DNA of 64,000 nt. It comes from Apostichopus japonicus. Lineage: Eukaryota > Echinodermata > Holothuroidea > Aspidochirotida > Stichopodidae. The translations under genes were made by a program, and so were the position numbers. The notes beneath the pieces are model-generated. The model worked only from the letters and a program-made list of their open reading frames with translations. It had not been told where the DNA came from and did no database searches. Each line of letters starts with the position of its first letter. Within the stretch, counting starts at the first letter, position 1. Shown here one piece after another: positions 24,206-49,706 of this stretch. Location of the stretch: NCBI RefSeq assembly GCF_037975245.1, contig NC_092566.1, forward strand, positions 9,342,001 to 9,406,000. Direction: 5' to 3'.

Positions 24206-24668
24206 ATACGTGATTCTGTTATAACGAGGAGAATGATCGAAACACAACTACAGGAAGAACAAAACATCCTTTCCATTCCGTTTGGGTTTTTTAGCGAATC
24301 AATTATCTTTTTTGAAGGTGCGAATTAGATCCGCAGGGACTCGTATAGAAAGATTGTACAATAAGTACACAATACACCCAGCTGGTCGTTCTAATGAAAG
24401 ATTATACTGTCTGCAGAGAAAACGAAAAACAAGGGAAAATAAAGCAGCCAATAAAAATAAGGCGGTTTATTACACTGTAAAACAATGAAACCACTTCTGA
24501 CGTGTGGAATGAATTATCGTCAAAGAAACTTTTAAAAATAGTTCTGTCCTGTAGTAGTGTATAGGCTATTAACGTGTCCCTCGAGTCAACGTCCTGTCAA
24601 TACATCCTAACACCTGTCTAACCACAAGACGTGTGTGTCGGTATGAAATATTATATACATACATATTA

Positions 24669-24705
<37 letters not shown>

Positions 24706-26641
24706 AATTCGCGAATCGCGATACATGTCTACTCTAACTTGTGCATTATCGTTTACAACTTTTACACTGACGAGGTCGTATGGGGTCTTCAGTCAATTCC
24801 AACACGTCGCCTCCTACGACTCCCGTTATCCACTCCAAGGAACCACGCTGTTCCCATTGGTATCCTTCCCACTACACCTGTTCGACCCAAACTTATCGCG
24901 TGGATAGATGTTGTATCCATGTCACTGGAAGTGAAATAGTGGCGTTAAGACTATCATCCTGTGACACGATCACGTATAAATGGTTAATAAAATAATTCAT
25001 ATCGAAATAAGAAATACAAAGAATGGCGCAATCAAGACAATGGTTGATCCCCGAGTGCGACACCATCACCTGCGCACAGGTTGGTAACCAACTGTTTGTA
25101 TTGCTTTTATGGCTTATTCCAATAGTACGATGAACGAATTACACACGATTTGAAAAAATTATAGCATTATACTATATATGTCAAGGCTCTGAACTTAACA
25201 ATGATCAACGAGTGGTTTGAGGTACTAGAGAGAGATGAGAGAAAGAGAGATAGGTGGAGGGGGGGGGTGGGTGGAGAGAGAGACTTGCAACTAAAGACAA
25301 GTCACCAATGACAGCTCCCAAAGTCACTTACGAAAAATTTGGCTCGTTAACAACAGTTTTTTTGGTAAAAATAATGTGTTGGAGAAAAACAGAGTAACCC
25401 AAAGAACGGCCAAAAATTTTAATTCGCTTAAAATGTTGGTTGCTCGGATCGTATATATGACATCTCTCGTCTGCGAAAATGGACTTGATTTCAAACTATA
25501 ATACTTAGCTATAGTGGCGACGGAATTCAGCAGAAAAACTAGTCCGAGTGGGTGGGGGCAGGGGTAAGGGCAGGGTTACCAAAATTCGGGTTTCTATAAC
25601 CGCCTACATAATCAATTAACCGTTAAACCAAGAGGCTTCACACAATATATTTTGAAAAGTGAGAACAATTGAAGAGTCTGTCAAGTTGGAAGTCTTCAAG
25701 AGGGTGCATTGTTCATTTCCTGTGGCAAGGGGGGGGGGGATTGGGAAAGAACAGGGTCGGAGCAGAGGGCGGTGTATAAAACAATCCAAATGTCAATGTT
25801 TCTATTAAATTTTCAGTTCATAAGGTACCTCCTGAACTTATGATGTTCCCATGTTAAAAACGCCACCGTGAGAAAAGAACTTGCATTCTGTAATTGGGTG
25901 AATATTTTGGAATGTGTTTACTATTTGGGTTCATTATATTGGTAACTATATGTCACCTGCCAAATTCGTAAATGTAATACTTATTGATTGATGAGCCAAC
26001 GTCGCCAGAGTTATAGTAATGGTCGTCCCTCAACACCTGTAGTGGTGACATTAACTTCAATTTACATTGATTTCAGAATCATGACTTCATCGGCAAATGT
26101 TAGTCTTGATATAACATAACCCAATTGAAGAGAATAGAAGAAAAAAAAGTGCAAGTGGTAGTTTACATCGATATTCCGGTTTCAGGTGTCGAACCCATTG
26201 ACTTACACACTAAAATTCGTCACTTTTCAAGGCCACTAGAGCATAGATTGGACATCTTGTTTTCAACTGTCATATATGTCCTACCCACTATATGATATAT
26301 AGCTGATAGCTTTGGCTATCACAACACATTCAATTTTGGCAACCATAACCAGTGAGATGTTGCTAACTTGATGATGATGTTGTCGATCCAATCCTTCATT
26401 CATTATAATGGTTGTATAAGTTGTACTAACACAACTAACATATGTTCTTTTCACTTCAAATAAACAACAAATAACCACACACCAAAAAACGATTGGATGA
26501 TAATCTGCATCATTTGTCCTTGGAGAAATTTCTAATAAATTGTAAACATGTTTTTTTGAGGCCATGAAACTCTTTATGTTATGCTATTTAGTTTCTACAG
26601 GAACTAATACAACTGTCTCTGTTTTCATTTTGTTTTACTTT

Positions 26642-26740
26642 GAAAGTCTACGGAGACCTATAAACAACTTTGCCCTAATCACTCTAATAGGCATTAGAAA
26701 TCATGAAAATAGCTGCAACTCCCACCAAAATCCATCAAAG
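26642..26740. repeat. dispersed repeat shared with 23354-23450
   Basis: Same orientation as its partner 3.3 kb away. Neither copy shows clear ends or coding frames. Confidence 0.7.
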
Positions 26741-28885
26741 ATTGACCATAATCATTATGCAAGTCTTTACTCAATTCTAGTATTATTTTTGAATAAAACT
26801 TAGCTAATTATGCACATTGATGATGTAAAAGGAGTGACTGCCAAATTTTCGATTATGTTATTCCTTTGTTTTCAAAACCTTCGTCTCAAGGACTCTGAAC
26901 ACAAGTCTGTGGCCTAAGGCAATTTTTAAAAATATTTTGTTGTCTCCTTTGAAATGAGGAACATCACATGATTCAGTCAAATGATATATGTGGGCTTGTA
27001 ATTAACTTATTAAAGCCTAAAATAATAATTTTGGATGAGTATAACACTCCATGTCATAGTTTGCACATATTTAATGAGTTCCCCAGATTTATCAAAAAAA
27101 GGCAATTGTGTATATCTTGGAAACAAAGAGAACTTTTCGTAAAAAGGTCAACAGATTTTGAATGAGATTAAAACACACTAACTTAGTAGTACTTTTAGGT
27201 GGTAGTTAAAATGCTAATTGAAGTTTGCGCATGCGTGGTGACCCTAATTGATTTTCTCGCGTATTTGAGGCCAATACCGACGACCTTTATAGCGTCATAT
27301 CTCAACAGAGTTAGATGTACTTGTTAGGTAGTACAACCAGCTTGGACTAATAGCACAAATGATGTTTGTTTAAGCGCATTTTACCAAATTTTTATCACTT
27401 ACAAAAACCAAAATAATAATTCGTCAAACGAGGAACCTCTATCACAAGAAGTTAAAACAAATGAAGGTTAAGTAGCAATTAAATGATCCCCACACACATA
27501 TTTTGTTCATATTTCGCTTTCACCCAATTCAAGGAGCAAATCGCCGCAAATTAAAACAAAAGTTTACAAGTTCCTGTTACTTCATTTAATTACAAATGAA
27601 ATCAAGCTAATGAATCCTAATGGAAATGGATTTTTCAGTATTGATTCATTCACAATTATAATTCGTCACAAATTAGTATATTGGAATCGTATTGTAATGG
27701 AATGCGGGTCTGTGTGTGTGTGGTGGGGGGGGGGGCGGTGGGGGATCTCGTTTATATGGATACCACGTTAAAGGGATGAATATTGCACCAGCATTTAAGA
27801 TGAATATAGAGTTTCTTCTTTTGCACGTTAAACTTATTTCTTATCTATTTATTGTGCATCGTTTACTGCGATTTCAAAACCATTCCAATATTTTATAACC
27901 TGAGACAATTTTTTTTCTCGAAAATGAGCAATTATTATGGATAAATAAAATCCGTATATGTGTTTTTTATCCACATTAATCGGATACAGCGATCGTCTTA
28001 TCGTAATTAGGTTAGAGATAAAGGGGACTTCGGGGGGGGGGGGGTTGATGGGGGGAGGAGGAATATACACTCAAGTAACTGGGAGATAATAAAATATTGA
28101 AAGACGAATTTATGATTAAAGATCTGGTTATAGATGACACTTTATTTATCTTATAATACATGTAACTTGTATAGTTATTCGACGTATACTATAATAGTGC
28201 TTTGTCAACCAATGTTGGTACTTCATATGTACATAGGCTTACACAGGTTCTCTGGATATATCATGTTATGATTTATAATGTGACAAATATCTTACAAACA
28301 TGTCATAAGCAAACAAATTATCTTCCGTTGAACTTTAAAAATGATCTTTTCTTAAAATATCGAAACATCTTGTACACATAAAAAACAAAGGAAAGAAGAT
28401 AGAATTATATAGATTAAGGCAGTTACCTGGCGTCAATAATTATTACAAGGTGGATCCGAATCAATGGTTTTGTTCATGTGGACCGAGAACAGCCCCCTCC
28501 CTCTCCCCCTCCCCCAGTCGGTTTTTGTCTCATGTTATGGACACTTACCATTCCACTCCTGCCCATATATGAGATGCAAATGGAAAAAATAATAATAATC
28601 AAAACGCAATGATAACGTCTATTAATAAACACATTCATAATCAAAATGTTATGAGATATCTTACAAATTCGATAAGAAAAAACAAGGTCATCAACGTTTG
28701 CCTATGTGAACAACATAAGGGTAAAGATGCATGCATGGTTTATAAATGAAAATAGTTGAACGAAAATAAGGTATTTTAGAGAAGGTCCTGTTATGATATG
28801 ACGTAACACTAATCATGCAAAAGAAACATGATTTTATATAATGTGATCCGTCTCTTTCTCCCAAACCAAACCTATCTTTCCTCCC

Positions 28886-29165
28886 TTGCCCCTTGCCCCT
28901 TGCCCCTTGCCCCTTGCCCCTTGCCCCTTGCCCCTTGCCCCTTGCCCCTTGCCCCTTGCCCCTTGCCCCTTGCCCCTTGCCCCTTGCCCCTTGCCCCTTG
29001 CCCCTTGCCCCTTGCCCCTTGCCCCTTGCCCCTTGCCCCTTGCCCCTTGCCCCTTGCCCCTTGCCCCTTGCCCCTTGCCCCTTGCCCCTTGCCCCTTGCC
29101 CCTTGCCCCTTGCCCCTTGCCCCTTGCCCCTTGCCCCTTGCCCCTTGCCCCTTGCCCCTTCCCTT
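28886..29165. repeat. TTGCCCC heptamer array, about 39 copies
   Basis: Near-perfect 7-bp repeats for about 275 bp. The minus strand is GGGGCAA repeated, with four-G runs spaced three bases apart, which is strong G-quadruplex potential. It lies about 570 bp past the pnhd stop codon, on the strand that would be the pnhd RNA if transcription reads through. All six frames are open only because the unit has no stop. Confidence 0.97.
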
Positions 29166-29306
29166 TGCCCTTGGATAAAACATTCTGGGTAAAGGTGTTG
29201 GTAGCCTGTGTCACTTAGCATTGAATTTTCAAAATAAGGTTTATACTAGCTAACATATTATGAAGATTAGACAAATTCGTAACGTCTAGACTAAAAGACA
29301 TACACT

Positions 29307-29312
29307 TTTAAT
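29307..29312 (-). terminator. possible variant polyadenylation signal for pnhd
   Basis: ATTAAA on the minus strand about 420 nt past the stop codon. I saw no canonical AATAAA closer. The G-rich heptamer array starts about 140 nt further on. Tentative. Confidence 0.25.
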
Positions 29313-29732
29313 TACAAATTGTTCTAATTACTCTAGAGTGAAATTCACTGTTTTAAACTGTCCAGGATGATGACTCATAGAGAGAAGTGAAATTCACTCA
29401 TATCACTGAGAAACTTGACGTCAATTTAGCTTTAGACCTGCCGAGTGACTATTTTCACTCTTTAAATTCTCTCTGAAGTGTTTCCTACGTGTTAGCATAC
29501 GTTTTCCAAATGTTTTGTTTCCATTTTAGCATATTGGGTAGTGATATACTGCCACCCTTAAAATCCAGTATGATAAAGTTTAACATAAAAATATATATAA
29601 AAAACTCGATTTATATTAACGATGAGAACAAAATCTGTCTATATTAACTAATTATGTTATTAACTAAATAACTCTAGTAAGTTTGTCTGACGTCAATCTC
29701 TAATGTCACGTTTATGGAGTCTATATTCGTTT

Positions 29733-42082
<12,350 letters not shown>

Positions 42083-44897
42083 TTTTAAAATATCCAATAG
42101 TTACACAGAGGTCCGAAAGAAAAATAACTTTGCAAAGAAAAATAAGTATTAACAGAAGCAAGGAGACAAATATAAACTCCACTTCTTCGCCTCAAAACTG
42201 ATTGTATTGTCAATGAAGTATGGTGTGTGTGTGTGTGTTTGTATCTCTCTTCCCAAACATGGATTATTTTACAAGTTTCCACAGGAAGTAATCGTTGTCA
42301 ACACCTCAATCCTAATTTGTCACTTTATCATTAGAGTGAATCATTAAAAAAAAAAGATGTATATTTTCCACTTAATTTTAATTTAGGAATCCTCTTCCTT
42401 AGTACTAGGATAGTTGATCCTGCTGTGAGCGTGCTTTATTAATTCCCGCGCTAATAAATGGAGTGTCAAAAATCAACAAAATTTATTACCTAGATTACGA
42501 AGAACAATTTCCGATTTATACTCCATGATATGGTTAATATATTAGGTAACCTATCGTTTAACAATGTAAAACAAAGAGGTCAGAGTGATCCATAGTACGC
42601 ACGCAAGCGATGAAGAATAAGAGAAAAGATCATGTTTAAAGGGATATATAGTCGGGTGTATTTTTCTTTTCAAACGCACACACACACAGGTGTGTTTTTC
42701 ATTCAGACCGAGGACCCCATTGTTTTTTCCATTGTTCAAATCCACGTACCCTAACCCTAACAATACCCCATAACAATAGAATTCTTTCGAGGACGTGGTG
42801 ATTCTTTAGAAATCACATCGGAGGACCTGGAATTCTTTTGTTCAAGTCCTCTGTCAGAATACAAAACAATTGCACACACGCACGCAAAAGGAGAGTACAC
42901 TAGTGAAAACTCTTCTAATGTATCAAGTCAGATGTGGTGTACATGGCCCTGGTGTGCTTCAAGATGATGTAGCTTTTGACTGGCATAAACTCTCCACCAC
43001 CCCTCCCATTACCCTTCCCCCACCTCTCTCCATTACCCCATCAAGCCAGCAAAGTAATGCCACTTTGATATCTGGTAGTGATCGCCACGTAGTAAGGGCA
43101 TAGGTCAGTTGGATTCCAAACCTGACGTCACTGGTTGGATTCCAATTCCAGCCAAATTATTATATGTTCTCTTCAAGATGTATTTAGAATTTTACAGTCA
43201 GTCTTCTGTTTTTGTCTTCTTTAACTAAACTAAAAATAAATAAATAGGGGTGGGGGAGGGGAGTAGGGAAAATAAGGAAAGAGTATTGTAAATGTTGTAC
43301 TTTTTCGGAGGATTAATTGCTTCGTGCCTTTCATTGTGAACCTTTCCCGCGTAGTTGGATATATACTGAGGAAACTCAAAACGTTATAAACGTTATAAAC
43401 ATATATAAATGTAATATTTCAAGTTGTTCAATGATCTGTTTAAAAAACACGAGAGGACTTCTATAGCTTTGAAACACGAGGACTTAATTTCGGTTGATTT
43501 TGTTTTTTACTGGATTTTTTTTTTCTTCAAAGTGTGAAGTATTTTATTCAATAGGACGGAAATATCTCATCAGCATGCAATAATTCATTAAAAAAAATTA
43601 AATTATTTTGAAGATTAAAATAGACAATTCTCTTAAGCAAAAAAAAAGAGTATTAAAGGTTTTGTTAAAACGAATTCTCGTAGTATTTCAGCTATTATAA
43701 CAGGCGCCTTTGGGGCTTTATTGCGACTGATACTTGGTCGTGGTCTCGCCTCCTAGTCTCTTTGGTAAGTCACTTGTCGATAAAATTGTGAAGGCTTTAC
43801 TTCCTACGACTTTCAAAGGCACCATCACTTATAGGAAGGAAACAATTAAAGTTGTTTAAGTGTTCACAATAATCGCTTTTCACGTTAACTATATATTGGC
43901 TGTTGACTACTTTTGGAGTTGTTTAGTATATGTTTTCAGATCTTGTTGACCCTCTCATTATCAATTAACTTGTGAAATCGGTTGACTGGTTTATGTACAT
44001 ACTATAAGTCTTACATATATACTGCCAATGAAATACATTCACGAAACGAAATGTATGTATGTTAGATTTGACAAATTCCAAGTGAGTTTCCGACTTCATT
44101 TAGTTAAAAAAATATATATTTAGATCCATAAGATAATTGCCTGTTTAGGAATGGCTGTGTGTAGATAGCCTCGTCCACGAAACGGGCTTCGCATTTGAAA
44201 GTTGATCTGACAGGATTTGAATGAGTATAGGATAATATATATATATAACGAAGATTGAAGAGGAGGGAGGGGGGGGGGGCATTATTTCTTTAATTCTTCG
44301 TAGAAATCGACGTATTTCAAAAGGATATCGACTTGTCTAAAATTTTAACTCATTGTACTGAATATTGTTTTTGATACGTCGATTTCATTTTTTGATATGT
44401 CGATTTCGTTTTCGTTACCACGATCTCAATTTGGACATAACTGAGGTCAATTTGAAACGGGTGTGAAACAAATGGCGCTCCATAATACACGCCTATAAAA
44501 GAGCTATATTGAGAGGTGTTTGTACATTCTTCGGTGATTGTTTTTCTTAGGGTAATTTAAAGCTAATATACGGATGTTACAATATAGTATCGATCTGTGT
44601 TTATAATAATACCATAGTTACGCATTTGCAAAGGAAGGGTTACTCAATGTTGCGAAAGTTTTCAAAGGGTTCTTTTCAACCAGGGAGATGCTTGCAGATC
44701 TCGCTGTTTCGAAGGTATATACACTTTATTGAAGATTCAATATATATCATAGAATTTCAGTAAACTTAAGATAAATGTTAATTGTCAGTTGTCAATCTGT
44801 GCATCCTATACTGTAAGGCTTGAACTTGCACAGGGAGGTTTACTTCCTTGTTCTGTATATACCGTTATGAAAGTCGAATATAATGTTAGCTGAACCA
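42083..44897. other. pnhd upstream region, no gene recognised
   Basis: AT-rich, no recognisable exon. It should include the pnhd promoter; no clear TATA or initiator could be chosen. Confidence 0.5.
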
Positions 44898-46625
44898 AGC
44901 CAACTGTAGAATAATTATGAAATATTACTGCAACATATGATATCAAAACATGTTTTTGTTGTGTATATATATATCAGTGGCGTAGGAAGGTACTTTTGAG
45001 TGGGGGGCTGAAGACTGACGGCCGGCCTGGGGGAGGGGTCTAAAGGGAGGGGTCCCCCTCCTCCTTTGGATTTTTTTTGCATTTCCAGGTGGCCTCAGAT
45101 GCAATTTGGTGCAATATAGCACACTTCAACACCCACTCCATTTTTTAAATAATTTGCATTTTCACCTGGCCTTAGATGCAATTTGGTGCTCCAAATGAGA
45201 TTTTTTTCTCATTTGGAAATGAAAAAGGGGTTTTCTGACTTGCGGAGCGGGGGCGGAATGATACTTCCGCCCCCATATTTTTCACTGGGGGGATGAGAAC
45301 GATAATTGGATGATCACAACATTTCGAACCCAAAATTGTCGTTATTTGAACAAATATGAAAAAAAGGGCAAGTTTTCGATCACTTATTACGGTGGTAAAT
45401 TTTTGGAACTATTATAAAAATGATCAAAGGGTGGAAATGGGAACTGGTTACTTTCTATTACCCCACCTCTTCAGACGAGAAAAAGAAGAAGGATTTTTTT
45501 TTTTTGCATTTCCAGGTTGTCTCAGATGCAATTTGGTGCAATATAGCACACTTCAACACCCACTCCATTTTGTAAATAATTTTGCATTTTCACGTGGCCT
45601 TAGATGCAATTTGGTGCTCCAAATGAGATTTTTTTCTCATTTGGAAATGAAAAAGGGGTTTCTGACTTGCGAAGCGGGGGGGGGAGGGGCGGAATGATAC
45701 TTCCGCCCCCAAATTTTTCACTGGGGGCTGGCTCCCCCAGCCCCCCGGTTCCTACGCCATTGGATTAAAATATGCTACAAATTCGAATAGTGTTTACCAT
45801 TGAGGTCAGCAGCCAACTGTAGAATAATTATGAAATATCACTGCAACATATGATATCAAAACATGTTTTTGTTGTTTTGTATATGTGCTGGTAAGAAACG
45901 TCTGATATTTAAAATTCTGCTGCGTGTTGATAACAATATGTAGAGATGCGCATTTGATGTTGATGTAGAAGAACATAATTAATTTCCTGGTGATAATTTT
46001 TCAGTTTTTCTTTCTTTATAGGGATGGAGTAGGTAAGCAAAAAAAAAATGAGAACGATAATTGGATGATCTCGACATTTCGAACCCAAAATTGTCCTTAT
46101 TTGAACAAATATGAATAAAAGGGCAAGTTTTGGATCACTTATTACGGTGGTAAATTTTTGGAACTATTATAAAAATGATCAAAGGGTGGAAATGGGAACT
46201 GGTTACTTTCTATAACCCCACCTCTTCAGAAGAGAAAAAGAAGAAGAAATTGAGACCGGAACGTGCCCCATGTGGCACTAGACCTAACTTAAGGGAATGC
46301 TTCTTCTCGGATACTCTTGCGGAACGGAATGGCGACCGTTTCTACATATGCATGGTAATGGAGGCTTGCAGTGCAGAGTGGAGACCATTTCTGCATATAG
46401 GCAAAATGATGCGCTTAATCTATGATTGTTTAGGTTCGAGACAACTTCCTTTACTATACTAGCAAGAGTTTCTTCACCGCGGTATAGCTGTTTACCTGCG
46501 TGATTTCTTTCGTTAGTGTATAAGCAAATGTTCACTGGTGCTGGGGTAGCCTACATATTCCTGAGAATTCATGAGAATTGATTAAAATATGCTACAAATT
46601 CGAATAGTGTGTACCATTGAGGTCA
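44898..46625. repeat. tandem segmental duplication, about 0.8-0.9 kb unit
   Basis: Copy 1 is 44898-45809 and copy 2 is 45811-46625. Shared blocks in the same order: GCCAACTGTAGAATAATTAT (44898, 45811), GAGAACGATAATTGGATGAT (45294, 46050) and GCTACAAATTCGAATAGTGT (45773, 46590). Copy 1 also holds the two MITE fragments; copy 2 does not. Confidence 0.8.
44975..45763. mobile_element. two fragments of the 32775-type MITE
   Basis: 44975-45288 has the left end (CAGTGGCGTAGGAAGG) and inner sequence but no right end; 45497-45763 has the inner sequence and the right end (CCTACGCCATTG). Between them is 200 bp of non-MITE sequence found again at 46049-46250. Confidence 0.6.
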
Positions 46626-47094
46626 CCAGCCATTTGGAAGTGTGGGCAGGGGACAGCAAAATTGGGGTGTAGGGGTGGGATCAAGATACGGGTAATGCAA
46701 CGCGCACGAGCGCCAAGCCTGCATGTCGAGTGGGTTCAAGCTCGCCATAGGGCCCCTGGTGGGGAAAGGCGGATTGAAGTTTTGTGGTTTTCATGGGTCT
46801 GTAAATTATATCAGCAGTTCAGATTAGCAGAATTTTGAAGTAATTTATATTCCAGTTAACATGAAGTAACCATGATCAAAACTTTGAGATTTAAGATTGA
46901 TAACATCACGTGACATTACACATGTCGTACTGGTATGCTGAACTTGTTTCCACGTTAGACTGAGCATGATCGTTTTAAACGTATTGTATAAATGATGTTA
47001 CTTTTAGGAATTGGATGGAAATTAGTTCTAGACTAAAATTTCAATTATGTTACACTTTCTCTGCCAAAGTTAATACGCTAGATTGTACACTGCG

Positions 47095-47170
47095 CCCTTA
47101 GACCCCTCCCCCAGGCTGGCCATCAGTCTTCAGCCCCCCCCCCCCACTCAAAAGTACCTTCCTACGCCAC
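47095..47170. mobile_element. truncated end of the 32775-type MITE
   Basis: About 75 bp matching the right end of the element: CCCCTCCCCCAGGCTGGCC, a long C run, then CCTTCCTACGCCACTG. Confidence 0.6.
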
Positions 47171-47589
47171 TGACTGCGCCACCGGATCAAAGGATACAAT
47201 TAGCAATGTGAAATCGAAGCTCGTCATTTCCAGCAAGAGACAGCTCTCCTTCCTTCTCAAGAAAATCTGCGTACTGATTTTAGATAATAGGGAACTCGCA
47301 AATATATGTTGTACAGACTCGCAAGTTCAGTGCTAAATTTCACATTTACGTTTCCGTTGTTGAACTTTTCAATAAGAAACAGAATTGTAGGTAGCCTCCT
47401 CTCAAATCAAATACTGATGTGGATGAGGATGAGGACAATGACGATGACAATGACGACGTTGACGATCATTTTGGCGATGGTGATTGTGCGGAAGCGACAC
47501 TGGTGGTGTTTGTGATCAGGAATCAAGAGTATATTTAACGTCGGAGCATAATTGCCGATATTAAACATTTTTGTTCTTTTTTACGCCAG

Positions 47590-47825
47590 GCACAACTGGA
47601 AAAAAGTGCTCGGATGCATTTAACGACCAGTTTAACACTTGTTATCGAAAGTATTTTTGTCGACATGAAAGTAGTCAAGAGATAGAATGCTCTAATTTAC
47701 CCGATCTATGTGACTGTTAAGATGGTCCATGCGACTGGAACAAGAGTGGCAAGAACGATCGATGGACAACTGTACGGGGACAAGTGAAGGACAAGATCGG
47801 TGATTGCTTAATTTATCCAGGGATA
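47590..47825 (+). CDS. orphan Cys-rich exon with an early in-frame stop
   Basis: A strong acceptor (a pyrimidine run ending ACGCCAG) opens a 42-codon frame with six cysteines, of the form C-x9-C-x5-C-x10-C-x6-C-x-C, stopping at TAA 47718-47720. The same frame then stays open for 35 more codons with two further cysteines and a TGA at 47826. This is either a true terminal exon, an exon disabled by a nonsense change, or chance. I do not recognise the family and found no convincing upstream exon; an acidic Asp-rich open stretch at about 47412-47515 is a weak candidate. A plus-strand AATAAA follows at 48165. Confidence 0.35.
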
Positions 47826-48164
47826 TGATTTCGTCAACACCTGGAGAAGCATAAGTTCATTCAAGTAGTGAATAATATCTCATTGGTAACCATAAATAAG
47901 TAGATTAAATAAGTAGATGATATTGTGAGGGAGAAGTCCAGCAAAGCAGTGTTAAGAATTTTGGAAAAGGAAGCATATACCGCCTGCTTTGGACTTTCTT
48001 TGCAATAGTTACAAAATACTAAAATTCCTTTCTTTTGATTAATTACGAAATCTGTAAATCCTAATGCCGATTAACACCGATTTAGTCTTTTTTCTTGAGA
48101 GGCGGTAGGGCTATAAAGTATATGTTTCACAGAATGTGCATGTTTATTCAAACAGAATAGGCCA

Positions 48165-48199
48165 AATAAACTTCAATGATTGTCATAAATATCTTTATT
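48165..48199. terminator. facing polyadenylation signals
   Basis: AATAAA on the plus strand at 48165-48170 and on the minus strand at 48199-48194. They would suit the plus-strand Cys-rich exon and, with a long 3' UTR of about 1.5 kb, the minus-strand SLC9B gene. The nearest alternative for SLC9B is an ATTAAA near 49275. Confidence 0.3.
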
Positions 48200-48264
48200 T
48201 CATGCAACAAATGATAGATAACACAAAATTCTTACTGAGATTACTGTAGGATTGCATATCACAA

Positions 48265-48625
48265 GTTCCTAACAGATGGAGCTCTTCCAACCCCCACCCC
48301 TCCCTTCATCCATCCCCTCACAACTGAGAATACCGTATGATTGCATATCATAAGTCAACCCCCACCCCTCCCTCCGTCCATCCCTTTCACAACTGAGAAT
48401 ACTATAGTATTGCACATCACAAGTTCCTCACAGATGGAGCTCTTCCAACCACCACCCCTCCCTCCGTCCATCCCTTTCACAACTGAGAATACCGTAGGAT
48501 CGAATATCACAAGTTCCTCACAGATGGAGCTCTTCCAACCCCCACCCCTCCCTCCCTTCATCCATCCCTTTCACAACTAAGAATACTGTACGATCGAATA
48601 CCACAAGTTCCTCATAGATGGAGCT
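48265..48625. repeat. minisatellite, about 70-90 bp unit, four to five copies
   Basis: Repeats of GATGGAGCTCTTCCAACC, CCCACCCCTCCCTCC and CCCTTTCACAACTGAGAATA, with unequal unit lengths. Confidence 0.85.
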
Positions 48626-49706
48626 TGCATATTGTAGGATTTAAATATTTCTACTCTACAAATCAATCAAACTTAATCACAGAACAGGCGGTGCCAGCCT
48701 CACGTCAACACATGCCACAATGGCTAGCTATACATATATATATATATATATCTTTGGTATGCTCCCAGCAAACTGCTTCTTGAATATTAATGAGGTTGTC
48801 AAAAATTGAAAACTCTTGGAAAATAATATGATATGAAGGTGGTTTACACCCTGTACGTTAGCACAGATAGTCACTCTGTTTTATCTGATGACCGAGTGCA
48901 GATTGCACCATAAATAGGGAAACTTGACACCTGATGAAGCATATGCAACACTGAAAGTATAATTCTTCTGGAACAATCTGAATACATCCTCGACAACATG
49001 AAATTAAGAGCTGAAGAAAGACCTGAGCTCAATCCGTTACTTCACCTCTGTAGAACATCCTACGGGGATGAAAACACCACGTCCTTCAATGTTGCTACGT
49101 CCTACTCATGTCCTGACACTACCTCCATTCATTCAATATACGCAACACCTGAAGTTTTCACTTCTTTCCTTTTATCTTGCTTTCTTTTATGTTGCTTTCG
49201 TTTTATGTTGCTTTCTTTTTTGTTATTTATGAAAAACACAGTAAGAGCCAGAGTAATGCATATTTTTAAACTTTTAATTCTTATTTTTTACAAATTCCTC
49301 TTGAAGCTGCCCTTATAACTGTCCCAGGGATCTATATGTTTGACAATAAACACAGCAGTTTTGGGCTTTATGAACTCTGGTCGCCATTCATTTGTCAAAC
49401 AAGCTGAAAGCGTAGCAACTTTGGTTAATCTACATGGCCTTTTCCCATGTAATGTCAGATGAAGCATGTTTCATGTATCTTATGTCACGTTTAAACTCGG
49501 CTGAGAAACTGTGACAACAACTCAGTTAAGTCCACCACATTCCTGACATGGCTTTATACATCTATCACCAGTTTGACCATTCATCTGCTTAAGTAAATAT
49601 TACTGTAATTCAAGGCTCCTGCTTGTTAATTGCACTGTTGTAGATGGACGGTCATTTTGACTCAGCCATGTGAAGTACATCACTAAGATGACAGACATAT
49701 ACCTCA
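48626..49706. other. probable SLC9B 3' UTR and flank
   Basis: Follows the SLC9B stop on the minus strand. A 106-codon plus-strand frame at 48998 is pyrimidine-rich at its end and has no known relative, so it was not called. Confidence 0.45.

Larger units (their letters stand above)
16599..28885. other. admp-pnhd intergenic region (part), no gene recognised
   Basis: About 12 kb with the 18.1 kb duplication, a tetranucleotide microsatellite, a 61-bp tandem repeat, one short MITE, a SINE, and many C or G runs. No frame over 60 codons looks like a protein. Any regulatory DNA shared by the two flanking genes would be expected here, but none is visible by eye. Confidence 0.6.

Noticed and set aside
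28886-29165. Telomere-type repeat
   Set aside because: The unit is GGGGCAA, not TTAGGG; the array is short and internal between genes.
28691-29221. Frames with ARGKGQG or LAPCPLP repeats
   Set aside because: By-products of a 7-bp array without stop codons; open in all six frames and with no conserved flank.
45356-45697. 113-codon plus-strand frame
   Set aside because: Runs from duplicated intergenic sequence into a MITE fragment; no protein likeness.
48998-49318. 106-codon plus-strand frame with a hydrophobic end
   Set aside because: Antisense to the likely SLC9B 3' UTR; the hydrophobic part comes from a TTTCTTTTATGTTGC-type repeat.
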